Source: Congeria kusceri (Eukaryota; Mollusca; Bivalvia; Myida; Dreissenidae). Taken from it: a stretch of 64,000 nt of DNA. Under the pieces are notes generated by a model. The model was not told the DNA's origin and did no database searches. It saw only the letters and a list, made by a program, of their open reading frames with translations. Made by a program: the position numbers and the translations under genes. The stretch is from positions 21,331,356 to 21,395,355 of the forward strand of contig CM051029.1 in the NCBI GenBank assembly GCA_027627225.1, written 5' to 3'. This document shows, piece by piece, positions 31,582 through 43,290 of the stretch; position 1 is the first letter of the stretch; the number at the start of each line of letters is the position of its first letter.

Positions 31582-34023
31582 AATTAGAACAGAACAGAAC
31601 AGAACATTTTATTTAAGTCTTGTACAAGTACATCGTCTACAACACATATCAATATAATACATGCAATCAACATGACATAGCGTAGTGTTAAATAAATATA
31701 TATAATTCATTCTAATCAATGCATATTTCGAAAGTAGGAAATCGGAGAATGAACGTTAACCGTGTGTTAATTATTAACGAAAGTTAGTGCATTTCTAACA
31801 TTTTCATAGCTTCCTTAATAAACTTACACAGATTAAAAACATCTGATTTAATAGTTGAATTTAAAAGCTGGGTAAATTTATAGACAGACGGTTTTACATA
31901 GAAATATCTTCTAATATATTTTTTTCTGATCTCAGTATAACAGTTGCAAATGATGGCAAAATGGTATTCGTCCTCTATATCTGTAGAATTACAAAGTGTA
32001 CAATATCTTTCCTCTCGTGGAATTCGATTATATCTTCCTGTTTGTATTCTGAGAGGAAGTCCATTTAATCTTAATCTACTCATGTATAAGCAATAACGTT
32101 TTGATAAAATATCTAAATATGGCTCGTAATAATGTGTTGATTTACACAATTTATACTGACACAACATTTAGCTGTTGTCAATTTTTGACATCGTTTCTTG
32201 TTTAAACGTGTCTATAATACGGGTTTTTAACTCATTCAAAAATAAATCCAGATTGATACTGCTAACATTATCAAATACATATGCAAATCCATAATCAGCT
32301 AACAACTTTCTTATATTTGCTGCCCAATTTAAATGTCCGTTATAACTATCAATAACAGATTGGGAATAAATAGTTTTAACAATAATATTGTTTGAGCTAG
32401 CAATTTTCAGCCAGTATTTAATCATTGTAATATATCTACTAATAAACAATGGGTAACGTCCCAACTCACTATATGTAATTGCATTACAAGTATTTATTTT
32501 AACCTTTAACAATCGCTTGCAAAACTTAAGGTGGACTCTTTCAAGTTCCTTTGACTTAGTATAACCCCATACTTCAAAGGAATAATTCAATATAGGACTC
32601 ACAAAGGCATCAAATAACTGACACATTGTCTTAAGGCTTAAGTCAAACTCCTTACATTTGCATAAAAGAATGTTCATTGCTTTCAAAGCTTTACCAACTA
32701 GGTGTTCCTGATTTAAAATAAATTTTCCAGAGTAATTAAAAATTGTTCCTAAAAGTTAAAATCATTTACAACTTCTATTTTTTGTCCATCGTATGACCAG
32801 TTTTCACTATTTAATAATCCACCCCTTTTACGAAAAAACATAATTTTAGTCTTCGAAGTATTTACCTTGAGTCCCCAGGTATCACAGTATGACTTTAAAC
32901 TATTTAAATGTTGTTGTACCTCACATGGGGTTTTACCTAAAATGGCCATATCGTCTGCAAAAAGTAGAAGTATCAAAACAATATCATCTAAAACTAGGCC
33001 AGTATCTTTTTGTAAAAACAACTCTAAATCTTCGACCAAAATAGAAAACAATAGAGGTGACATTACTTCGCCTCGATGCAAGCCCACTGCATATTCAAAG
33101 TAATCAGAATAATTAGAACACAGTTTAACACGAGATTTAACATGCTGATACATATCTCTTACAATTCTTAAGAGTTTTCCACGTACACCACAATTGTATA
33201 ATTTCAACCACAAACCATTTCTATAAATAGAATCAAAACATTTCATCATGTCAACGAAAATAACATATAACCTTTTGTTTTCACTAATATATTTTTGCAC
33301 CAATGACATAAGTACAATTATTGCATCAACAGTGGATCTACCTTTACGGAATCCGAATTGCGCATCCGAAATAGTGTTGTGGTCATTACAAAACTGCTCA
33401 ATTCGCTTGTTTATAACTGTAGTAAAAAGCTTCGCTAAACAACTAACCACTGTAACTCCTCTATAATTATTCACATCGTTTTTATCACCCTTTTTATGCA
33501 ATGGGATAATTATACCTTCAGTCCAGTTATCTGGAAAATAACCTGAGTTTAGTATAGAATTAAACAGATCACACAAATGTGATGATAAAATATCAATACT
33601 TTTAATTAAGTATTCATTTAAAATACAGTCACTGCCAAAAGCTTTGGTCCGTTTCAAAGATTTCACAGCGGTAACGATTTCATTAACGGTAAAAGGTTGA
33701 TCTAGTTCAGGAAAATATTCATTAGGATAATTAAAATCATTGTTTTCGCAAAAAGTCTCCGCCTGAACATTTTCACAATCAAAAATGTCGTTACTTAAAT
33801 TTGAAAAATATTCTTTGAACTCATTTAATGATAAATTATTTCCCACATTACTCGTTCGTTTGCTGAAATATTTCCAGAACTCTTTTGGTTTACTCTTTTT
33901 TAAGTTTTGAATTTCAACCATCTTTCGCTTGTAAAATATTGACTTCTTTTTACGTATGAAATTTTTTATAATTCCTCTTACTCTCACATAGCTGTATTCT
34001 ATTGGCGTCAGACTGACAAACAT
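31582..34023 (-). mobile_element. 5'-truncated non-LTR retrotransposon (LINE)
   Basis: Minus-strand element with the C-terminal two thirds of a LINE polyprotein and a 3' UTR ending CTTAAATAAAATGTTCTGTT with three to four TGTTC repeats instead of poly(A). No endonuclease domain lies upstream of 34023, so it is 5'-truncated, as is usual for LINE insertions. The exact 5' junction and the target duplication are not resolved. The clade cannot be fixed by eye. Confidence 0.88.
31784..34023 (-). pseudogene. LINE reverse transcriptase and C-terminal zinc knuckle, frameshifted
   Basis: The frame 34023-32749 (424 aa) holds the reverse transcriptase: LHKKGDKNDVNNYRG (about residues 175-189), FGFRKGRSTVDAI (223-235), catalytic Asp in VIFVDMMKCFDS (254-265), HRGEVMSPLLFS (316-327) and FADD (355-358). 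The frame 32686-32168 continues it after what looks like a one-base loss in a T run near 32752. A single in-frame TAA at 32168-32170 then separates it from 32167-31784, which holds the CCHC-like RYCTLCN ... DEYHFAIIC and the tail. The motif before MSPLLF reads HRGE where family members usually have a Gln. Two lesions only: a fairly young dead copy. Confidence 0.9.
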
Positions 34024-34220
34024 TAAAACGACGCAGGTCTGCTAGGTATGCGTTGCGAATATGTGTGCATTCAAGGTCAAACAACATTTCGAATTAGTCT
34101 GCGTGGCAGAGAAAGGCGCTCTTGGCACAGTTTCTTTGATTGGAGGCGTTTAAACAATATCCAATATACATAAACTGTGTGGTGAATAGGCCGCGAAAAG
34201 ACAAACAGTTAAAGCAAAAA

Positions 34221-34256
34221 AGGGCCCACATCTATAAAGCTCCTTCGTTAAATTCT
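34221..34256. mobile_element. half of a GGGCCC-type MITE end
   Basis: GGGCCCACATCTATAAAGCT with CCTTCGTTAAATTCTT matches the left terminus of the MITEs at 25115 and 60698. It is cut off by the TIR element starting at 34257. Confidence 0.5.
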
Positions 34257-34716
34257 TAAAGGGACCAGTTCACAGATTGACGAATTGACCATTGTTCATT
34301 TTTTTGTCACAGATTCCCAAAATAAAAGAACAGTGTATACAACGGAGCAGAATAACACTACGGACCTAGACATATACTGTAAAAAACGTTTCGTTAATGA
34401 GGAATCATTGGTTGAAATGGATAAAATTATATAGCGTTCGTCACGCTAAACGATGAAATTATTTGGAGCGTTTCTGTTTTTTTCGTTGAAATTGTTGACA
34501 ACACGTGGAACAATGACATAAAGTAAATAATGCAAAGCAAACTATAACAATCGGAAAGGCCGAGTGGTTAAGGCGATAGCCTTTTAATCCGGAGTCCCAG
34601 GTTCGAACCCAGGATGGACCTTTTTTTTTTTTAGTTCCGATGCTTAAATCTGTCAAGTTAAAAAATTTAATGGCATACTTAAAAAATACGAAAATCTGTG
34701 AACAAGTTCCTGTAAA
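34257..34716 (+). mobile_element. AAAGGGAC-type TIR element with a clear tRNA-like core
   Basis: Left end AAAGGGACCAGTTCACAGAT and right end ATCTGTGAACAAGTTCCTGT are inverted repeats. Between 34552 and 34620 lies a tRNA-like stretch: box A GGCCGAGTGGTTAAGGCGA, anticodon loop CTTTTAA, box B CCAGGTTCGAACCCAGG, then a T run of 12 that could end a Pol III transcript. The 5' and 3' acceptor strands do not pair, so it is not a functional tRNA. This is the best copy of the family in the window. Confidence 0.82.
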
Positions 34717-36075
34717 GTTAGAAACCAGTAAACAATTCCCATAGGGTCACATAGAGTCGCATAGTAAAGTAGCAAAATCGCCTGGCCTAGTTTGCCAGTT
34801 TTCTGTATTTCAGATGTTAAGATGTTGCGAGTCTGGTCTCTTTAGAAAGATGACTCTCTGCTTTCACTGGTATTTTATTTCATTTAAAATAAAAAAAAAC
34901 GATATATGTTATCCTATTTCTAAGAGAAATCATCTCACTTGAGTCACCCGTAAGAAACACAGAATGCATTCGCGATTTCGACGTAAGCGCATGCTTTTAT
35001 TATAAATAAATGCACGTACATAAACTATACGTGCATTTATAACAATATAACAGTATATAATAAACTGCGAATGTTATAATTCACGCAATATTTCCAGTAA
35101 GTGTTACTTTCAACTGCATATTCCCAATTCTTTGATGGAATTTAACAGTGTAATGTATATGTATTAATATAATTATAAGTACTCATTAACCTAAGCATTT
35201 AACACAAAATTGTCATTATGCATTTCCCGAGACACAGTGTAAACCAATTGATGGAAACATTCCGCTGTATACATCTTCAAATATAAAATCTAACAGTCAG
35301 ACATCTAGAACTGTCGTCATATGTATTTGACAGCGGCTGTAAGTGGTTTAGCACATGGTAACTCGTGATCATGGCATAATATCCCAAGGGTCGCTGGTTC
35401 AAGCTAGATACTTATACGAACTAAAAAGGCCCGGTAGCTAACGTGCGCGGAAAGTCTTTTGTATCTCTGGTTGGTATTTACAAAGTTGCTAAGACAATTT
35501 TGAACATAGTTGTAGTAAGGTGAACGCTGTAAATCTAGCAACATGTTGTTTCCAACATTCACACGTTTCATTACATTCCAGGAAACGCTATCAAACTCGT
35601 TTTTCAGTGCATCATCTCTTTATCTGTTTTGTTCCGCAAATGGTATCGAGGACGAACATCAGCGCAATCCACCATTCCACCACGTCACTGATTAACTTGT
35701 GCTCATAGAATTTCAAGAAATGCCATTGAGGTGGTACCTTTCTTCTTGCTGCTATCAACCATCTTAACTAGTACGTATAAGATACAGAGTGCTGATAGAA
35801 GAATTACGTTACACTACCTCGGGGTAGCAACATTTGTTTTCAGCATGCGACGGTTGGTAAACCAGTTAGGCCACTGCCGGAATATCAATATAGATGGTGA
35901 TATAACAGCTTATCAGGTCGTATGTTTGTTCGCTATTTTGTCACTCTAAATAATGAAGATTCATTACACACGAGCATTCCGGTCAAATGACGTAAATTGC
36001 GTACACGAACTTTTCATACGTATCACTGGTAATGTCTTGTAAATAGACCGATCCGGGTTTTGCTACGAATAGTTT
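34717..36075. other. AT-rich sequence without recognised features
   Basis: Includes the inverted AAATGCACGTA/TACGTGCATTTA pair at about 35006-35041. No gene signal. Confidence 0.45.
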
Positions 36076-36080
36076 AAACT

Positions 36081-36103
36081 CCCCCCGCCCCCCCCCCCCC
36101 CGA
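36081..36103. repeat. poly-C tract
   Basis: About 22 C residues interrupted by one G. Such tracts are error-prone in assemblies. Confidence 0.9.
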
Positions 36104-36329
36104 GCTATTGTTAAAGGATTAATTTCCATTCATCGAAATCACAAACATTACCACATGCTCTTTCAAATATCACAAACAAATTCCACGTGCTCCTTTGTGT
36201 GAAATAGTTTAACCACAGAACACGTAATATCCAAGTGCGATGATTGGTTAATATTGTAGATTAATTTAAATATGATTGACATTTGTGAAAGCGTCTATTC
36301 GCGCAATCCGGGTGATTTCGTATCCATAC

Positions 36330-36398
36330 TAATCACGGCCTGTACTCGTATAATCCTAACGCAGTGCAGCGACCCTAACGCAGTGCCAAAATGGCGGA
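36330..36398 (+). repeat. 69-bp inverted repeat, left copy
   Basis: Reads ATCACGGCCTGTACTCGTAT through CCTAACGCAGTGC twice and ends GCCAAAATGGCGGA. It is inverted, with about five mismatches, relative to 37779-37847. AAAATGGCGG resembles the YY1-type core motif, without any other evidence of a promoter. Confidence 0.9.
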
Positions 36399-37778
36399 CA
36401 CAGAGACAGAATGTGATATTATTGTTCATGTTTTTATCATGTTGTTATATTTGTGTTAAGTATACATTTAAATCTTTTAATAGTCATAGTGTCCAGTGGT
36501 TTATGTACTTAATATTTTGTTTGACAATCACTCTGGCGATGCTTGAAGTCATTAAAATGTACACGAAAAAGTCCCCATAAAGAACATTTTTATGTTTCCG
36601 ACCTGTTAAAATATCTTAAAATGCATTAGTGCCTTACTTGAAAACTATATTAGTTCAATGAACATCTCTACGACAATGCGTAATCATATCAAAGTTTAAA
36701 GTCGATGTTTACAGCTAAAACATGGTCTTTATTGTGATGTGGTTATGTGCTTGCGGATAATTCCTGACTGATGTAGGAAACTGTGATGGATAAGTGCGAA
36801 CGTAAAAAGGATAATTACCTAACAAACTGAAAAATAAGATATCTGTTCGTCCTGTATATATGAAATAATTTCTTTTAGTGTTATTAATGTGCTTGTTCAA
36901 TTATTTCCTCTAAACTGTCAGAAGATGTATCACAATATACACACTATAATATTCACAAGAGGGTCACTATGAATGCGTTCTAGGCTTCTATAATTTTAAG
37001 GGTGTTCCACTTTCATTATTTTGAACTATATATACTACATCGTCTTTAATAATAATTAATTTTTGTTTCTGTCTTTGCAAATCGTTTGGCACTCTATCAG
37101 GTAGAATTTCGAGCAATACTCATACTTCCAACTATATATTCGTCCAGCAAAAGCTCGCGATTTTCAACACAGATTTTCATGGTTAAGTTTGCAAATACAC
37201 GTTAAAAATTGTCACTGGTGAACGAGCAAATTATACAATACGATTGGAATGAAAATGGAAATATATAGAGGTCTGTTATAGTCGTTCAGCATACATGTAT
37301 TTTCCTTCATTTATATAGCATATTAGTCGGTTAGGTGTTTTTTCGTCAAGTTTTATACGTTGGTTTGGTTTTTATCAGTTCCTAGTATACATTGCGTTCG
37401 GTTATGATCAACTAGAAGTTGGGTTTTTATCCATTTTCTCGCAGTCTGCACATTCGAACGAGCATTGTGTCCATATCCGATGGGTTAACAACACAGTGTT
37501 AACGGGGTTTTGAAGCAGTATATGTTTGCTTCCAAACAGCGAAAAAATATTGCAATTTATAGCATCTAAGTATTTTTTAAGATTTTTTTAAATAAATATT
37601 TTACTTAGATGATTGGCCTTGTTCCTCAGCATTCCATCTTACAACCCAATTATTGCTAGATGTAACATAAGGTATATTGAATGTAATACTTATTTGATCA
37701 ATGGCGATGGATATTACAACCAAAACATACCTGTACATAAGAAAAATATGCATAAAACAAAGTAGACCCGACTTTCGA
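36399..37778. other. AT-rich spacer between the 69-bp inverted repeats
   Basis: 1.4 kb without a convincing gene. The ORFs at both margins share a peptide only because the inverted repeat is translated on opposite strands. Confidence 0.5.
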
Positions 37779-37847
37779 TCCGCCATTTTGGCACTGCGTT
37801 AGGGTCGCTGCACTGCGTTAGGATTATCCGGGTACAGGCCGTGCTAA
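37779..37847 (-). repeat. 69-bp inverted repeat, right copy
   Basis: TCCGCCATTTTGGCACTGCG through GCACTGCGTTAGGATTATCC to GGCCGTGCTAA, the reverse complement of 36330-36398. Confidence 0.9.
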
Positions 37848-37860
37848 TCAAAACTCCTAA

Positions 37861-38206
37861 ATAACGCATCACATATTCAAAGCTCATTTTAATACATAAC
37901 AAAGATAGTAACACATAGTTACAGGTAATCAAAACGCGATATAGTGACATGAAAACATGTTCCAATCGTAAAATTGAGCCGAAAAGTGTACACAATGAGT
38001 TATGGCTAGATAACGCGCATAACTGACATAATAAAAACTCACACACGTCAATAACGGTTAAGTCCCCCTCATGCATTTAGTTCCGCAGTGCATCTCCGAC
38101 GCATGGACAGAATAAAAGTGGTCACAGTGTACAAAGGAATGGTGACCACACTCGTTCTTTCCATGCGTTTCCTATGTATTTAATGGAGCTTTGAATATGT
38201 GATGCG
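37861..38206. repeat. 346-bp interval bounded by 24-bp inverted repeats
   Basis: TAACGCATCACATATTCAAA with GCTC at the left (37862-37886) is matched by GAGCTTTGAATATGTGATGC with GTTA at the right (38182-38205). This could be a small MITE or the inner edge of a larger palindromic element together with the 69-bp repeats. Confidence 0.65.
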
Positions 38207-38589
38207 TTAGCAGTTTTTATTAGTATACTTTCAGCGTACCACTTAGAAGTGAATATACATAACCATGCATGGGGTCATGGTTGACAATACAAAGTAATGA
38301 TGCTGTTACTTTTGATAGAACTACAACTGCTATCGCTGCTATTACGATTGCACTAATCAGTTGACTACACCTAATATCAGTATTGCAACACTTATATAAA
38401 TATAATCAGTATTATTGTTATTACTTGTATTACTATTACGTCCATTAATATTGGTACTACTATTGTTGAATTGCAACTTTTACTTCTATTCATTATACTA
38501 CCACTGCTGCTGTTGCTGCTACTGCTGTTACAAAACCAACGAAAATAGCAACAACAACAACTTCTACTACTACAAGCACGCTCCACTAA

Positions 38590-39470
<881 letters not shown>

Positions 39471-39600
39471 CTGCTGCTGCTGCTACTACTGCTGCTACTG
39501 CTGCTACTACCACCACCACTACCACCGCCACCACTACTGCCACCACTATCACCCGTAGCAGCAGCAGCAGCAGCATCAGCAGTAGTCGTGATAGTAGTAT
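39471..39600. repeat. mixed GCT/ACC/AGC triplet junction between the two arrays
   Basis: Runs of GCTGCTGCT, ACCACCACC and then AGCAGCAGCAGCAGCAGC form the hinge between the ACT and AGT arrays. Confidence 0.9.
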
Positions 39601-40150
<550 letters not shown>

Positions 40151-41085
40151 CCTCTACTACCATCTCCACCGCCAACACAACAACAACAGCACCAGTTACT
40201 TCTTAAGCTATTCCACCTACTCTTTCACTCCTACCCCGACTATTAAAATAGTTTTATCTTTATAATACTAAATGACTTGGTGAGCACATTTCTTTCCCAT
40301 GCAAGTTCAACTCTATCTGCATTAACAAAATCGCCCCATTATTTGAGAATAAATAAGTTATCATCTGTCAGATTTATTTTATTGCTTCAAAATCGCAGGC
40401 GATCTGTCACAATGGTGTCTGCATTAGTATTTAATAAATCTTTTATTTCCTCAATTTGATTTTAAATAGGCAAATAGCAGGCGCATTTAGAGGTATTTCG
40501 GTCCATATGAAAGCAAATTAAAATATCCCATATAAAGTTTTAAGTACCCACTTTTTATGATTTTCCAATGAACAAAATGTTTAATAAATCCTTCATTTTT
40601 TAAATCGAGTTCAATTTTAAAGTCCATTAGATAGCTTGATTTAGTTTAAGTGACTCTTTGTAAGACTTTGTATTTCTTTTTGGGGCAAAATGTTGTTTTC
40701 TTTTGTATATTTAGTACTGTTGGCTTTTATTTGATGTTTATTTGTTGAAATACAATTGTACAGTTTGTTTTTACATTCGAAACTCTATCAGCTAAATGTA
40801 TTCTCTCATAATAAATAGGTTGAAGACAGTACCGTCACTGTAAAAGTTGAAATATAGATTTAAAAAGTGTTTGCTTTTTAGTCAATTAAGACAAATTGTT
40901 CAGATCTATAAATGTTATATTGATGAGTTGTCATAATTTTGGGCAATTGGGTAAATAATTATTGACTAAAATATCGTGTTTTTTAATATTTTCAACTATC
41001 GTTTGAGTAAAATCTAAATCATCAAAAACAAATATTATACCAAGAATTTGATAACTTGGAAATTTAACCTACGTCCTCTGAATCA
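40151..41085. other. AT-rich sequence without recognised features
   Basis: Nothing coding or repetitive beyond short AT runs. Confidence 0.45.
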
Positions 41086-41265
41086 AAAGTTGTGCACGGT
41101 TACGAGCGCGAGAACGCGAGAACACGATACGAAGTAGAGAAATCACGATGCGAAATTGCGAGGTTACGATGCGAGATCGCGAAAGTAAAAAAAATATCGC
41201 GATCTCGCATCGTAATCTCCCGCCCTCGCATCATGTTTTCGCGTGTTCGATGCGAGGATTTCTAT
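41086..41265. repeat. GATC/CGCG-rich palindromic tract with a perfect 19-bp stem
   Basis: TTACGATGCGAGATCGCGA (41164-41182) is the exact reverse complement of TCGCGATCTCGCATCGTAA (41197-41215), with a 14-nt A-rich loop. Flanks are built from degenerate GCGAGAACRCGA and CGCATCATGTTTTCGCGTG motifs, so the palindrome extends imperfectly to both sides. Confidence 0.92.
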
Positions 41266-41552
41266 GTATGCATTGAGCTGTATACGGTCTAACGATGCAT
41301 TAGCCTGTTATTTTAACGCTATATTGAAAAAAAGAACACGTTCCGTATATCGAAGAAAGCGTTACAAACGTTGTTTTTTTTTAAATTTCAATTGATCTTT
41401 ATTCATAAACGATACATTGTTTCAAATATAAGTACGTCAGGAGTGTTATTTTGAATGTTTTTACCCTAAAAAAACATCCGTACACGCTCCGTGACAACAC
41501 ACGGACGTTGGCGATACACGTACGAGTGAGCAAGACATGCGGCGATACCTGT

Positions 41553-41751
41553 ACGGACTGGCGGTTGATACCCGTACGGACTGGCGGTGGATACCCGTAC
41601 GGACTGGCGGTGGATACCCGTACCGAGTGGCGGTGGATACCCGTACGGACTGGCGGTGGATACCCGTACGGACTGGCGGTGGACACCCGTACGGCGTGGC
41701 GGTGGATACCCGTATGGACTGGCGGTGGATACCCGTACGGACTGGCGGTTT
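41553..41751. repeat. 23-bp minisatellite, 9 copies
   Basis: The unit GGACTGGCGGTGGATACCCG plus TAC starts at 41555 and every 23 bp to 41739, with single-base variants (CCGAGTGG, GGCGTGG, ATGGACTGG). CpG-rich compared with its surroundings. The ORFs on both strands are periodic artefacts. Confidence 0.95.
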
Positions 41752-41769
41752 AGTAACCCGTAGCGATCC

Positions 41770-43030
41770 ATGGTTACATTCGGGACAGTGTGACAGGGGT
41801 ATGCATAATTGTATGAAGATGCCTATTCCATGGTTGTGTTATATTGACGTTCATTTTACGAAGCCATCATATTTTCTGATCGGTAAACTCTCGTTCTGAA
41901 ATCATTTCTGCAGTTGCACTTCAAAATGATTCGTTTATTGACAACTCTTTTGACTGTGTGTTCGTGTTGTCCTCAATGTAAACGTGGCGACAGTTTTCTT
42001 TTTGTTTGCTTATTATTAATATTATGTAGACCCATCGTCGACTCTGAAATTAGCGCTTCCTGTCAAATAATACGAAAACTTTGACGTGAAATTGCTTTTT
42101 AAGCTTAATAGCACTTTTTACAAAAGCGGCTTTTGTATGAATACAGGCCATATTGTTTCCATAACAAAAGTAAAACCCCTAAGTGACTTGCCAATTTGTT
42201 TCTATTGACTGTTTGGGTAGAAAAGAGGTAATAATTATTGAAATAAATAGAATAAACATCAAAATATCCACGCATTGAAAACGACTTCCTAAAGTTATTA
42301 ATTGTATTCATTTACTACCGACAGGGGGCGTGGTCGAACAATCAACACGCAAGCGACGTGAGTGTGGATATGACAACGTGAAATAATTACGCTTTTCACC
42401 GGTGAAATTATTATTATTACGGAAAAAGCCAAAAGGCAAGTGTTTGTTTTGAAATGAAATGAATATGATATTATTGGGGATTTCCTTAATTGCCTTTCGC
42501 ATAAAAGAAGTCAAAATCTTTTAACGGAGTGTGTTTGTTTGGTCCACACTCGTCTAAAAGTTAATAACACCGGGTAGGGAAGTCAGAAATGATTTCTGTG
42601 TGACATTAATAATGATCATTATTCCGGTTTTTGTTGCTCTCTCTTTTATTTGGCAAAGCTACCTATAAACGGCAAAAAAGCAACACAATGCTATGCTTTG
42701 ATACTCGTTTATACGACAGAAAATGGTGTCAATGGATAATGCATGGCCAATTTCCAGCTTTCCGTTCACGCTTAAAGCCACTTTATATCATGATATTGAA
42801 AATTGTGTTTTTGATTATAAGTGACTAAATAAATATTGATTTCGGTGTTTGTTCAATAAACCATACGAATTATAATATATACCCCGGTTCTTTTCTTGAT
42901 GATCATGTCATGCATATTCTATTGTGATTACAATGCGCAGTGCTATACTATAAACATTTCAGTGAATCAGCATATTGCTAACATGTTACTGTAAGAAAAT
43001 CATATGGAACATATCATTATACAGTATATT
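41770..43030. other. sequence without recognised features
   Basis: AT-rich, no gene or repeat family supported. Confidence 0.45.
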
Positions 43031-43290
43031 GAGGCGTGTCGTGGAAAACCGGGCTTAATGCATGTGCGTTAAGTGTTGTCCCGGATTAGCCTGTTCAATC
43101 CGCACAGGCTAATCCAGGACGACACTTTCCGCTTTTATGGTATTTTCTGTTTCAAGGAAGCCTCTTTTAAACATAAATCCACTGAAGGCTGAAAGTGCCG
43201 TCCTTGATAAGCCTGTGCGGACTGCGCAGGCTAATCCGAGACGACACTTTCCGCACATGCATTAAGCCCGGTTTTCACACGACACGCATC
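43031..43290. mobile_element. palindromic MITE-like element, copy 2
   Basis: Same family as 19714: GAGGCGTGTCGTGGAAAACC with GGGCTTAATGCATGTGCG at the left, GCATTAAGCCCGGTTTTCAC with ACGACACGCATC at the right, and the nested GATTAGCCTG/CAGGCTAATC palindromes. A T run follows the right end here too. Confidence 0.9.

Noticed and set aside
34552..34620. Functional tRNA gene (Leu/Ser-like body, TTT in the anticodon position)
   Set aside because: The acceptor strands do not pair and the sequence is the core of a TIR element with other decayed copies.
36272..36580. 102-codon ORF sharing ACTRIILTQCSDPNAVPKWR with a minus-strand ORF at 38076-37714
   Set aside because: The shared peptide is only the 69-bp inverted repeat translated on opposite strands; the rest is unrelated.
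41399..41899. ORFs of about 100 codons on both strands
   Set aside because: Periodic translation of the 23-bp minisatellite.
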